NCBI GenBank assembly: GCA_022113835.1
Contig: JAILWY010000016.1
Coordinates: forward strand, 7,347,501-7,411,500
Length of the DNA: 64,000 nt
Reading direction: 5' to 3'
Source: Atopsyche davidsoni
Taxonomy: Eukaryota; Arthropoda; Insecta; Trichoptera; Hydrobiosidae
Positions 51,717 through 64,000 of this stretch are shown one piece after another. Positions within the stretch are counted from its first letter, which is position 1. The number at the start of each line of letters is the position of its first letter. A model generated the notes under the pieces. That model did not search any database and was not told the origin of the DNA. It was given only the letters and a program-made list of their open reading frames with translations. Made by a program: the position numbers and the translations under genes.

Positions 51717-52496
51717 ACGTATATAATTCTGTCAAAAGCCTTAGAGATCTCACGATGAAATTATTTACAATCCAAAGCCTTCTTTAAGAATCTGCTTTTA
51801 TTATTCGTGATCTCAATTTCTTTCGGTTTTTGTATCTCTGAATAAATGATTTGACAAGATGCTCGTGATTCCTCACACAATTTAAAAATGTTATTTCTGC
51901 TGTGGAAGATCTCAGATATCTCATTATTCCGAGGGATATTTGATTCCAACAAGACTTTTCAAATTATATTCCCTTCTTTGAGTACTACAGCTCACATATA
52001 CACATACCATAAACATATACATTCATTCACGCACATGCACATCTTACATACACACATACGTATCTACTTACACAGATAGACGAACTGGCAAATTAATACA
52101 TCCACACGAAGGCACATTACATTTGGCTTTTAATAATAAAAATCGTACGCCTCGGCTTTGTGTGCCCACAATGGTTTCGCCTATTGCGAAGAGGTGCGAT
52201 GAATTTTATTTAAATTTTTATATTTATTTTTTTCGAAGTTCTGCACGTTTGTGACTTTAAAATGAAGCGTATGCCGTGCATACTTATTTCAACACAGTGG
52301 AATTTATAATGGAGAGATAAATGGATTTTACTTTTTTTACAAAAATATGCATGCATATTGAGCACCGTAATAACGTATTGAATTTTATCTTGTTTTTTTG
52401 TTGATATTCGCTTATTTATATAACACCTTTTTATTTATTTAAGAAATGTATTTTGTTAAATTTTGTTGAATAGACGTAAAAAAAAAACTAATCTAT

Positions 52497-52570
52497 TGGG
52501 GCACGAGTGGCAAGTGCTGCTACTCGCAGGCGCGGGATCGAGTCCGGGTGGAGTCGCTATAGCTTCTATT
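52497..52570 (+). repeat. tRNA-derived SINE fragment or tRNA pseudogene
   Basis: A GC-rich 70-bp island contains GGATCGAGTCC (about 52534-52544). It matches the internal pol III B box GGTTCGANTCC at 10 of 11 positions. About 30 bases upstream is TGGCAAGTGCTGC, an A-box-like sequence. The T-stem around the B box is mispaired (about three of five pairs), so it is not a working tRNA. A tRNA-derived SINE head or decayed tRNA copy fits best. No poly-A tail or target duplication was identified. Confidence 0.5.
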
Positions 52571-53145
52571 TAACAAAATCCAGAGTATGTGTTCTTTTAA
52601 TTAGTTATCAAAACAATGAGAATATTCTCTGTGAAATTTATATTAATATAAAAGTGATATTTGTTATTTTTACAGGTTTTAAATTTTTTTTTAATTGTAG
52701 ATCTGAATGTAAAATAATATGTACAGACACGTATGCCATATGTCCACTGATCATAGTTATTTTTTAGGTATATTTATATAATATTAAAGTTGAATAAAAA
52801 TATCGTTAAATTACGTGTAAAATTACAAAATTGCGAGTAAAAACAAATGGGTATACATCGATTTCTGACATATTAATAACGGGTTAGTTAAAAAATGTTG
52901 TAATGAAGCTTATATTAAATTCGTTGCTTTTTTCAAAACAAATAATTAAGTTTGTACTATTTTTTTATCTGTACAATCTTAAACCTCCCTGGGGCGGTAT
53001 GCTTTTAAGTCTCGGTAGGTTAGGTTTTGTATATAGGGTTGTGTTTCTAGTGGACCCGACGAAAGCCTAGATTTAAATTCCTCCGAGTGAGGAACCTTGG
53101 CAAGACGAGACCCGCGAGTCTGCTCCATTCAACCTTAGAATTCCT

Positions 53146-53159
53146 ATTGCCATGGTTAC
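53146..53159 (-). promoter_or_regulatory. X-box-like (RFX) motif
   Basis: On the minus strand GTAACCATGGCAAT matches the X-box GTNRCCATRGYAAC at 13 of 14 positions. It sits at the edge of a GC-richer block (53000-53170) inside the large intron. With the X-box-like palindrome at 7577 it is the second such site in the window. Binding is inferred only. Confidence 0.4.
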
Positions 53160-54992
53160 CTGAGCCTGAGTAGCTTTTAGTACAAAACCAGTTAGATCAG
53201 AATCCGAGATAGTGGTTGTTCTATCTTGAGAAAATAAATACTGTTTAATATTCTGCTTGGGTCATTGTTATTATCAGTCAATCAATCAATATACTGAAAT
53301 AGTGTGGCGTTACAACGTTTTTACGTTTTAAAAAAAAACAGCATAAGTAATCTAAACAAGAGGTCTATGAATCACTCTACTCAGTAATAGCCGAAGGCTT
53401 GGTAACATCAATGTATTAGTTCATTCACAGTATTGTTTTTTCTCCATAAACCTGGAGGCAATAATATATTTTTATTTTTTTATTTATTTATTTTCGATAA
53501 CATTTTTTATTATCTAACTAAGGCAATGAGGAATATAGATAATATAACAAATCAAATAGTGGCTATCAAGTTTGATTATAAATTATCAATGTTTAAATAC
53601 CGTAAAATTTAATCATTAAACAATTTTTACTTAGAAAACAAAGCGTAGCAGAAAAATATTGCTTTCATTTGTGAAACCACTTTCGAAGGTAGACAAAATT
53701 TAGTTTGAATTAAAAAAAAATACAATATGTTATGTCAAATTTGCACCATCATTATACATTGCATACAACATCGGTACTAGCTTACTACAAACACATTAAT
53801 ATATTATAATTTCCTCTATAATGTTCAATTTCATGCGATAAATATTTTAATACCTGCTTATAATATTTTTATGGTTTTTTTTTCTGGCTTTTATATTGTG
53901 TGCGTAAGTATTTTAATATAGCATTGGGGTGCACAGCATCGTTCAAATGCCTATATGTTATGTGAGGGATCAGAGATGTTTTTTATCTCTCCGGATGTAC
54001 CCAAGAAACCTTCACAGAAAGGGAAATCACACCAGACCCTAAAATCTGAAACGATCCCCCGCGGGGCTTGCTGCCGACGCTGCCCTTGAAGCCTTTTTTG
54101 TATAGATGACCCATAGCAGTGAATCTTGGTTTCACAACAGAGTACAGATAAACTGTGTATTGTTTTGCTTTGGGTTTTATAATTAATTTTTAAGTGATAT
54201 TTTTTTCACACACACATGTGTGTAAACTACTGTTTTGTTAAGTTTTCACTTAAGCCATCACACAAATATAACGCCAATGGAATAAAAGGAAATTTCCCCT
54301 TATTTAAAACTATTATAATTTGATATGATTTCGAAATTAGTTTTGTTTTCTTATGTGTTTGAAATAATTATTAAAGTTGATTAAATACCTAGCACTAAAT
54401 GATTTTTTGATTGGTTTAAGTGTGATGAAGAGCGAGTTTCAAGGACTTACACGTAATGCGATACAATGTGTGCTCAGAATTAAAATATGGTAATTAGCAA
54501 TTGCGTGAATTAAAAGTAGCATTTTAAATCTCAACATTTAAAATATACGAAGTCGCAATTGAAGCCAAGACGTGCTGAGGTCAAAGATATTTCAGGAGCT
54601 TTTCATGTTCAAGTCGTCCTTCAATATTTCATACATACAGTTAGGAAGTCAGCCAAGAACCTAGCCACCGTATTTATGAATCCTTTGACTTCAGTTTTCG
54701 ATAGATTTGCCGATAATAGAGATTTGGAGGAACATGTATATTCAGATATTCATTGACAAAGCAAACCAACATTACCTTTAGCATTGAAAGGCTTGATGAC
54801 ATAAGACTTTCAGGTAAGAAATACTAAATCTAACACAACAGCTATCTAAAACTTTTCGCATTTTTGTCGTAGTCTGAAACATCATGTACCATTTAAATTT
54901 TTGCTACCGCAATAAATATCTAGTAAGAAGCATGATATGTTACATACAGGGAAACTAATTGGAGACTTTTTATAGTTTTTTACGGAATTGTC

Positions 54993-55008
54993 AAACCTAA
55001 CCTAACCT
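54993..55008 (-). repeat. Telomere-type CCTAA motif
   Basis: AAACCTAACCTAACCT, the complement of TTAGG repeats, about two and a half units. Confidence 0.6.
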
Positions 55009-55974
55009 GAAGCTTGGGTTGGATAAGATAAGACTGAATTACAGTGTGCTGCCTGAATCGCAGAGTTTTTTTTTAGTACGTATTTTTTATATATAGTACA
55101 TACACAAAATGATCAATATCAACACTGTTGACATGTTATCAAGTATTGAAGGTGCTTGTATATATATTTCCTGTCAGTGACAACTAGGAGATATCCATCG
55201 CTCCGTTAAAAATACACTGACAACAGCCTAAAACCGTTTTCGATAACAATGAGATTCATTACGATAGCACGTGGGAGGACAATTAACGGGCCACAACAAA
55301 AAAGGCTTTTACGTTTAACGAGAAAACACGCAAAACGAACAATGCAAGGCTTTATATGTAAGAGGAAATAAAAAAACTCGGCCGACGGAAGGCCAGTCGC
55401 CACTCATTACTCAGTAAGCTGTTCTTTGAATGTAATTTGTTCGAAGAGTAATAATTAAAGTTTCTATAGGCAAATGAACTCGAGACGTATTTATTTTGTA
55501 TTATTTCAATACATCAGTTATAAACCAAACGTGCGAGAATATTTTTTTGAAGAATAGCTCTTGTAATGTTTTATTTTCACTTGTGAGGTATTTCAATTTG
55601 GAGATGCTTTTATTGCATTTTCAAGGTTTTATCAAAAAATAATGCTACATAATTATCAATCTATTTGATTTTATTAAATTAATGAAAAATATCGTTGGGC
55701 GTGCACGTGCTCTTTAAAACAGAAAATAGAAGAAAAAAAACTGTTGACATTCCGGCCAATGACAGCATTTAGTCTATCATTAAAATTTATGACACTTAAT
55801 AAGTACTTTCACCAGTCACGTATTTTACAATGCAATAAAAATATATTCATTTTATATTTTTTTATTGCATCGATAGTGCAAAAATAAAACATTAAACACG
55901 CAACGCTTTTCTATAATACGGAATGGATTTTTTCTGTTGAAAATTCGCTCTCTTCGTGTATATATACATCCCTA

Positions 55975-56070
55975 GCCCCGCCGGGGTCCCGCCGCTGGCC
56001 CCCACGACCAGACCCTGGAGCAAGGGGCCTCTTGGTCCAGGCTGGAGGAGGGGGGCCGCTCCTAGCGCGC
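55975..56070. other. Isolated GC-rich island
   Basis: About 95 bp of very GC-rich DNA in AT-rich intron. The minus strand reads Pro-Gly-Pro-Arg-Gly-Pro-Leu-Leu-Gln-Gly, faintly collagen-like, after an acceptor-like CCCCCCTCCTCCAG. The Gly-X-Y pattern is not maintained and no good donor follows. On the + strand an acceptor-like TCCCTAG precedes an open frame with no donor. It could be a degraded exon fragment of another gene, or a regulatory island. Confidence 0.35.
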
Positions 56071-59000
56071 TCGAGGATGCTTCAACTTTTATTTCTCTTG
56101 TTTTCACATTCGATCTGCTTGCACAGCCGCAAATATTTGCGTATTTGAATTGAATGTTCAGTCGTTCGTTGCGGTCTTTATCTGAGGTGTTGATAGTTTA
56201 TTTTATGGATTGATGACTTTTGCGCATGAGTTTTGTGTTTCGTCGTCGATACCGATGAAAGCCGTTAGCTATGTTTTATTTATCTAAAGTCAATCGTTTA
56301 AATTCGGTCGATCGCTTCGATCCTGACATGAGATTTCGATAGTTTGTCGTATGTTGTCTTACGCATGAATTGTATATTCTGCTGTCGATTTGAGTACACA
56401 CTATAATCAATTTTTTTCAAATTTTAAATCTTTTTGATTATGGTCTTTCGGTTCATTTCTGACATGAGATATCGATACTCAGTTGATATTATTATTCACT
56501 GTAAGTTATACTTTTGAACTTTGTACATTCAATTACGTTTTGTATTACTTGGATCATAAATAAATTTTTTAATTATTTTCGTATTTGTTATTACTATCAA
56601 TGGATATTATAAAAATTCATGCCTCTTTACACTACTCTATATTTGATGGTTGCACAATTGATGTGTGGTATTAATGTAAAAGTTATTAGCTTATAAAATT
56701 AATTTATAGTTAAACTATGGCCTAGAAAGACCTGATTCAGTAAATGATTCTGCATGTATGTAATCGAGACTTCAATTCTATATTTAATTACTGCCTTGTA
56801 ATTAATGCAATAATATCTATAGTGATAAGATGATTTTAAATTATTATACATTGCACTTGGATGTTAATAAAAAATATTTGTAATAGATCACGCATCTGAC
56901 TGGGGCCTCGTAAGGTTCGCTTGGCAAGATAGACGTTATTTTAAAATGTAAAATTAAAAGAGTAAATAAAGTATTTATATTATTGTGATATTGTTAGTAA
57001 TTATCGCATATACTTTATGTATAAATTATACATGTTTGATCTTCCCAAAAAAGGTTTTAATTAAGAAAGAAATATCAAGAGTGTTTGGTTAATAATGTAA
57101 AATTTTTAATAAACAATTGCACAAAAATCATAAACTCCCACACTAATTATGAATTTAATTAAAATATTTTTTGAATTTTGAATACAATCTCAAATATCGT
57201 GATTATACAATTAAAACAGTTTAATATAGAGTCCATAGACTCTCTGTCAAGTTTTCGACGTACTTCCTTAAGCACTAAGTGTCGTTTAGCTTATGTTCAC
57301 CTATTTAATAATATAAATAGCGCAAAAATAAATCTTTTGATAGGTTTGTCAAATGAGTTTACGTTTAATAATTAATTGCTTTTTTTAAAATTTGAACGAT
57401 ACAGATAATATAACGATACAGAGGAGACCTCTATTTCACTAATATATATAAACACGCTTTACAGATATGTGTTATCAATATTTGCAGGAAAACGTCGCTT
57501 CTATTAAAATAATATTAAACCCTTCGCAGATTCGATACAAAGTTATAATTATATCACACCTGATGTGAGATTGTGTCAAATTTCATTTCATCGATCTCCG
57601 ATATTTTAAGTGCACGTATAATTCTAGTTCGCTCTTTTTATTGAGCCACTTAGTTGACGAGGTCCCGGCGTAAATATATCGGAGCCTCTCCCCGCTCGTA
57701 TGTCTTCATCTGAGATGACGAGCGGCTGTCTATCCCCACATTAATGCTACAATAGGAGCCGTCTCCGCGGCGGGTGGCGAGAATACAGGGCAGGGTGCGC
57801 GCGTGTAATATATCCCCAGCTGGAACAAACTCTGCGAGCGCTGTGATACGAAAATAGGGTTTTCTTTTTATAAAAAGGAAATCTATTTTCTGTTTTTATA
57901 AAAGAACCTTCTGGAATCGTACTCATAACTAAGGATGGCGTTTGTTGTTTCGCTTTTAGTGTTCCTTGAGGACAGTTTTCGCTCTTCTTAGTCAACAACT
58001 GCACGTGTAGTAGTGTTGATATCGTTGTCCAATAGACGTACAATTGGTTGGAAAACGAATAAAATTCGTGGTAAAAAATGGTAAAAAATTCATTTAATAT
58101 TTATGAAAATTTTAACTTAAAAATTAATCCACACAAAAAGTGTTTACAAATTTAATAAAATATCCTTTTGCTACGCGCACTTACATTAAATTGTTAAAAA
58201 TGACTATTTTAAAAATTACACTATGTTACTAAATTCAACAAAATTACAGGCGCAGTATGTGAGTCAAATCACACCTGTAGGGTATAACATTTCCGATCAA
58301 GTTGGTTTGTTTTTTGTGCGTGCATTAGATATGAAAAACGTGTTGTTATAGAAAAAAAACATTCATGGGAGAAGCTACGAATAACTAAAGATATTTTTTA
58401 TAGATTTTGATAGATTTGTGTTTTTTATAATTTTTCAAAATGTTGCAAAAAACGACATCAATTAGTTTATTGAGATATCAGCCTGCCCGTAAGCTATTAT
58501 ATATTTGCCGTTGTAACATAAGCTATTCTTTCAGATAATACTCATACAGATTGATCATGCCTAATAGAATGCACCAAAAATATAAGCATTAAAAAAATAC
58601 TATTTAGATCGGAATAATAAAATAAAAATACTACGCAAAGTAGCAGTTTTCATTATCCTGAGAACTACTTGTGTTAGTTTCGCAAGCTCGCACTATGAAA
58701 CATTTTTTTTAAATAAATATTTATTCTACAAGTAAAATATATTTTTAAACTATTTCTATGAATATTTGTAGAAAAATATTTAAATACTAGTGAACCAAGA
58801 GAGTTAGACAGTATTTTGAATTAGTTAAAAAAAAATGTTTATAGAAAATAATGCATACATAACTCTTTTGGGTAATTTTTTTTCCTTATTTTTTAAGCTG
58901 TATATAAGTGGATATTTTCAGCAACATCATTGATTCGTATCATTTTTACATAAATCAAATACTTGTTATCGTGCAAAAGTAGTTGAATTTTCTGTTTTTT

Positions 59001-59838
59001 GTTATAACTGCGGACCGACCGCACATCTTGATCGAATTCGTGTTTACGAAATTTTCTACTTTTCTCTCGGTTAAATCCAGCCAAAGTTTACATACGGATA
59101 ATCTAGGGATATTATAAAGTAAACAGAAATAAAAAAAACGACTTTGTGTTTTCAGAATCTCTTTTGAATCTCTCCGAGTCTCCGCGTCAAGATTGCTCTC
59201 ACCGGTTTATTTTCATTCCTCAGTGATATTTTCTGGAATTAGTATTTTGGTTCTAGAAGGTTGGAGCGTAGGTGCCGTTAAAAATATAATATTTATCCTA
59301 AAAATAATAACACTCAAATGTTGCTTGCCCAAAACATTCCCTTACAATTACGATAATAAAATTACTTTGTCATCTACTATAAATAAAAAAACACAGAAAT
59401 TATAGTTTCATAATATTGCTTTTGATTTCGATTTTTAAAATATTAAAAGAATTAAAAAAAATGAATAATCAATAATGAATTATGATTTTTGAGAATCTCA
59501 TCAAGTAACTCGTTACATACCGTAAGGATCAGGCTTATTTTTATGATCTTCTATTGCTTTTCGTGTACGTTATAGTTAATTTTATTCAAGGTTGGAAAAA
59601 TGTAATATGGAATTACCGAGAAACAATTTAGCAAAGAAAGCAACCCTAAGGTTATTTTATATCTTAAGAACTACTGGGTATTTTTTTGTTTTATTTTACC
59701 TTTTAGCATCCAGGGCAGAGGTTACTATGCACAGTAAATCATGAATATGTCTAGGATCTGATTCCTCGATCGCATGTGCTTTATTAAAAAGTGATTTAAA
59801 ATAATTGAGTTAAAATGTATTTTTCCTCTTATTTCCAG

Positions 59839-59927
59839 GTAGTTCCGGCGGCTCCCCGGGGGCGCGCGTCGGCCACCGGAAGTCCTCGTTGGCCCTCACG
59901 CCGGAAGACGAGCCGCTGGACATCACG
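59839..59927 (+). CDS. Shared second coding exon of the gene
   Basis: The 89 bases are bounded by a strong acceptor (pyrimidine tract then TTTCCAG at 59838) and a strong donor (CACG|GTGAGT, GT at 59928). The first two bases complete the Gly codon left by exon 1A or 1B. Thirty residues follow (including that Gly): a Gly/Ser-rich linker, then Val-Gly-His-Arg-Lys-Ser-Ser-Leu-Ala-Leu, a basic-Ser-Ser motif that could be a kinase site, then Thr-Pro-Glu-Asp-Glu-Pro-Leu-Asp-Ile-Thr. The exon ends in phase 0. Third positions are nearly all G or C. It encodes no membrane segment, so this is still the cytoplasmic N-terminus. The rest of the gene lies beyond 64000. Phase agreement with both first exons is the main support for the gene model. 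Confidence 0.85.
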
Positions 59928-62900
59928 GTGAGTTATTACACGTTTGATTTGGATGTAATATTTTACGGTGGACTGCCATTATACAACGCACGACAAAATA
60001 ATAATTCAGGTCGGAACCGGAAGGGGATATCACAATATTTATATAACGTACGAAGAAGGTTATTTTTTTTTAATTTTGTGTTCTGATTATATCGCTGTAA
60101 TCATTACAATATTTCAAATACATTTCAAGTTTTTATTATAAGGAAAGATATTAGTAATTTTTAGAATTTTGTAAAAATTAAACTATCCTATTCAAAATTT
60201 AGTGAATAAGTCAACACACTTATATTCCTATCAAATTTTATTGTTAGAAAAATTGAGATTTATTAGGACGGGAAATGAACAACAGCTCACATTTCTCAAT
60301 CTACAAAGCGTATATTTAAGTAGCTTATAGTTATATATTCGTGAAAATGAGCATCCGTGTTGGTAGGCAAAAAATAACAAATATTAGAAAAAATTATAGA
60401 ACATTTGTAATCAAAACAATACGCCGAGAAGGTTTAAGTTTGTGCTTTTAATTGTATTTTTGTTTAAGTTTTTCCTGGTATAATGTTTCAATTATAATGA
60501 GCTATTTTTTCAAAATACACTATTTACATGAAATTTTAAAAATTTTAAAACTCCATATAAAAATTATTCACATTTTAAAAAGCTTTTGAAATATTAGGGG
60601 TTTTACAGTTAAAACATTAAAAGCACACTTTCAAAACCTCTAAAAAATGGTAGTCTTTACAAAGAAAACCTGCTTCATGGTTAGTATTAAGGTATGCTCA
60701 TCAACAACAAATATTAACAGCCAATTGGCTAGTTGAATACTAACATTTTTGCTTGTCTTTCAAGGGTTTCTTTAGAATAGACTATTTATTGTTTCAATAT
60801 TGGGTGTTACAGATTAAACCAGTCTGTTGTGGATATGTGCATAATGTGAGTGCAGGTGGAGCAATAAATTAACGATGCTCTCTGCACTTCGGTGCCTCAC
60901 CGCCGCGTAAGAATGCTGCGTGTCGTGCCGTCATTTATTTTAATTTTGTGCGTATCATTTTTCGTTTCACTGTAATTGGCTGATTTCAATTAACTTTTGA
61001 TTGATATCCGCCGTGGGCTAAATTGACTCGTTCTTGCCTCTTTCAGCGGCAACTCTAAAAAATGATTTACTTATTTAAATCTTGCAAAAAGTTATCCCAT
61101 ATTACTTAATGTCAGTAATGTTTGAAAATAATTAAATTTAAGCACAAGGAAATACATACTTGTCTTTTAATATATTTATAAAAGAAATTTGCTCTTTTGT
61201 GCTGAAAGATGTTTACGTGTCAAGGCTTGAGCAAAGGGTATTTTTATTTTCATAAAAATTTATCACTCGTAAAGTAGAAGTATAGTGAATCTTAACTACG
61301 GAATTTCACTGATTACTTCGGTCTGTCATATTACAAAACAAGTTAGCAGATATCGTAAAAATACAGGTTCTTGAGAGTGAAGTTTATCAATAATTTTTGT
61401 ACATCACACGAAAAAAAAATTTATACGCAGCTTATAGCTCATCTCTCTATGTGATTACAATAATGGATTTTGATATTAATATTTCATACTCCGAAGAAGT
61501 TTCACGGCATGTTTTAGGAGATAATCATTACTGTTACGAATAAACTCACTTTTTACAATATCATCTGCTGTTCACTTAAAACAATTCAATATCTGGTGAG
61601 CAGAGCACCGGGTAGGTGATGAATCAATGTTATTTAGACCTTGGCGGAGTGATTCCGTTGCGCGAGGCGCGGCCCTGACCGCTGGCCGATATGACCACCT
61701 GATTCCGCCCCGCGTGACGTCACCGCCGCCCTTGGACAGCTCCTCTCATCGGATATAACGTCCGCGCCATTCAAAGGCAAAGCTGTTGCTTTGTTGTGGA
61801 ATATTCTTTGTGATGAATTGTGGTTCTGTGCGACTCCATAGAAGATGGTTTGATATTAAGGGAAAACGATTTCTTTGTTTAACTCGACGAAACTTTGATG
61901 TGACGCTTAGCTTGATATACCTCTGTTGGTCTTTTGTACGCATTAGAAATTATGTTTTTGAATAATGTCCAGTTGTCAAATACACAACGGCACTTTGATA
62001 ATATATTCGTAAATTCAGAAAAGCCCTTGCGTTTACGCAGTATAAATTGCAATTAATTGTACGACGTAGCTCACTGCATTTAACGAATATTGCTAATTCA
62101 TCAGTGTTATAATTCATATTGGTTTACTGAGTAAATTATTTTTAATAATTATGAATTATAAGTGTAATGACACATTCGTAAAACTATCATGGCTGTTTGG
62201 CATGTGTATCTGTTTATCTCGCTCGCATGTCTCCATTTCATTCCTGCAAAGAGCTGGATTTGTTACTCATTTATTCATGTTGTGTACTCGGGGCTGTTCC
62301 GAGTTGTCAGGAGCACCTGTTGCTAATGTTACACTATCCCAGGCACGGCTAAATTCTTTGTTCAACTATAGTCTCCATTTTATTACAATGCTGTTTACTT
62401 TTGCGCAAGTTTGTTTTTTTTTTTTACGTAGATCTTCATACATAAATTATGCAATACTATAAGCTATTTATGAAAACTGTATCACATATTATTCTCGGAG
62501 TAAATAATGTTTACTAAGGTTCTTTGGGGGTTTGTTACTTAGCTATTAATAGTTGGAAAGCAATCAACGAACTTTGAGTCCAGTTATATTGTAACAAGAC
62601 TTTGTTGAGTTCGCTCTTAATATCCGGGCCGCTGTATGTGAAGGGTCAGTATTGGAAAACCAACTTTTTTACTTTGCTTAAATTATGAAACTACACCAGA
62701 ATTCTCTATAAGTATCTTATTATTGTCATGTAAATACTTCTAGTTACATTAATTTATCTTACAATTTACTTTTAAGCTGGTGTAAGAGATGATAAATTTC
62801 ATTTTACTGTTGTATATTGCTTTCGTTGATAGCGGGAGATTTATCAATGCATAGGTGGTACTTTTAGCTGCTAACGTCATTACGTATTATGAAGTGTCAC

Positions 62901-64000
62901 TGAATATTTGATTTTTTTTTAAATATAAGAAATAATATTAATTATCAACACAAATACGTTCTGTGAGATGGTCACCATCCTCCTCTGAGGAGAGGCACCC
63001 GAAGAAGAATAATGTAAACAAATCTATCATAATTCAAACACCCGATTTTCAGAAACAATATTTTATAAAACATTTGAACACTTGTTTTATCAAAAGTATT
63101 TATCGGTCGCGCTTTGAAGTGTGCGTTGCCTGATACTTCCCTGACGCGCTGTCGTTTGTCGTCTACACTGTTGCCACCGTTTATTATCCCCCGGTGGACC
63201 TCCGGTCGTGGCGCGCGTCACTAGGAGCCTTGGGCGGATCGTTTGTCTGTAGTTTTCTTTGTTGATTTATTTACAGTATCCATTGAAATACTGAGCCCTT
63301 ATCCATTTTTTTCAAATAGTTCTGTCGCTTCCGGATGCAACGCGATATTTAGTTTTTATGACAGTTTGACGGTTGTTTGCACGAGATTTATGTTTGAAAT
63401 TTCTGAGCAGGTGTTTTGATTCCCTGATTTAATGGATAAAATGCATGTTTTTGTCACCAATACAACATAGAAAATAATTTTCATAAATGATAAAACAATA
63501 TAAAATATTTACGTGATTAAACCAAAGTTTTTGAATTGAGTAAAATGTAAATGAAAATGTAATTGAGTAAAAAGCTTTTTTATTTGAAATTCTTTGTATA
63601 AGACCAAGTCATTGATAGAATTAGATTTAATTTTCGACCTACCCAGCTTACCTATAAGTAAGCAGAGCTGGATCTCCCTCAACGTCTGCCGAACTTCCGA
63701 CTATGCCAGCCTCTCGTATTGGCTCTGTTCGTTGCAACGTGATCCTAGGATCTGCTATTTTCAAATCTTGTTGGATCGCCTTGCCGGATTTTCTATTTCA
63801 TTATATTTATTTTTCTAACGAAATACATTACAACTCAGTAAATCTGAACAGGAAGGCTGTTACTTATTGCTTTAATAGATGAGAGTGTAGTAAAAAATCT
63901 TTAAGGGAGTAAAGAAGAGAGCAGCTGTATTCAACATATTACATCTTCTTGCATGAGAAACATTGTAATAATAAAATAGTTAAAAAGTATAATATTACAC
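59928..64000 (+). other. Intron 2, continuing past the window edge
   Basis: Begins GTGAGT. No further + strand exon is convincing before 64000. A CpG-rich block at about 61640-61765 contains a full cAMP-response element TGACGTCA (61715-61722), and another GC-rich block lies at 63120-63240. These are candidate regulatory elements. The 103-codon frame at 62151-62462 has no recognised motif and no splice support. Confidence 0.6.

Larger units (their letters stand above)
46186..59838 (+). other. Large intron between exons 1B and 2 (13.65 kb)
   Basis: Begins GTAAAG and ends TTTTTCCTCTTATTTCCAG, a strong 3' splice site. It is mostly AT-rich with no further supported exon on the + strand. At 54811-54814 CAG|GTAAGA again joins an acceptor-like to a donor sequence, but its pyrimidine tract is short, so it is only a weak ratchet-point candidate. 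GC-richer islands lie at about 47480-47550, 53000-53170, 54040-54120, 55975-56070 and 57640-57850. The repeats inside are listed separately. Possible minus-strand exon-like segments are in the findings. Confidence 0.75.

Noticed and set aside
52497..52570. Functional tRNA gene
   Set aside because: The B box is good, but the T-stem is mispaired and no complete cloverleaf can be drawn.
54559..54756. 65-codon protein-like frame (ends Glu-Glu-His-Val-Tyr-Ser-Asp-Ile-His)
   Set aside because: Starts at a non-ATG codon, has no donor before its stop and no recognised family. It is possibly an old transposon piece but cannot be supported.

Overview
This window looks like animal, most likely insect, nuclear DNA and probably comes from a lepidopteran. 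It is strongly AT-rich and gene-poor. It has long introns with GT-AG splice signals, a decayed mariner element, a fragment of a second mariner, several short MITE-like inverted-repeat elements, long (TA)n microsatellites and scattered TTAGG (insect telomere-type) motifs. I see no bacterial or viral genes and no CRISPR array. Nearly all open reading frames longer than 60 codons are chance frames or translated repeats.

The only convincing protein-coding gene is on the + strand in the last third. Two mutually exclusive first coding exons can be recognised: 1A (43116-43263) and 1B (46047-46185). Both end in phase 1. A shared second coding exon (59839-59927) begins with the two bases that complete the split codon, so either first exon gives the same Gly-Ser-Ser-Gly-Gly-Ser continuation. 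The gene therefore appears to have two promoters and two N-termini. It carries a 16.6 kb (or 13.7 kb) first intron and continues beyond the right edge. Only about 76 to 79 N-terminal residues are visible. They are acidic and hydrophilic and contain a Pro-Leu-Leu sequence and a Tyr-Glu-Asp-Phe motif. An endosomal CLC-3-type chloride/proton exchanger is a guess that the missing exons would settle. Each first exon is preceded by a short upstream ORF.

The left 43 kb contains no convincing gene. It holds AT-rich sequence broken by GC-richer islands of 100-400 bp that could be promoters or enhancers (about 1.79, 8.5, 12.5-13.0, 20.0, 30.7, 35.3, 37.8 and 39.7 kb). It also holds a mariner relic (17847-19137, minus), a cecropia-type mariner fragment (26332-26714), and short elements at 4128-4244, 14488-14610, 23750-23854, 30370-30608 and 41008-41133. 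At 2330/2331 a strong 3' splice site abuts a strong 5' splice site, the signature of a recursive-splicing ratchet point. If it is real, a + strand transcript with a very long intron crosses the left part of the window.

The right part (46-64 kb) is intron with (TA)n tracts, a 67-bp TTAA-bounded palindrome, a tRNA-like SINE fragment, an X-box-like site and further GC-rich islands. I found no undescribed multi-gene system. The most noteworthy points are the paired alternative first exons, the ratchet-point candidate, two adjacent perfect hairpins with the same TTACT loop just downstream of exon 1A, and two copies of one short inverted-repeat family. All coordinates were read by eye.
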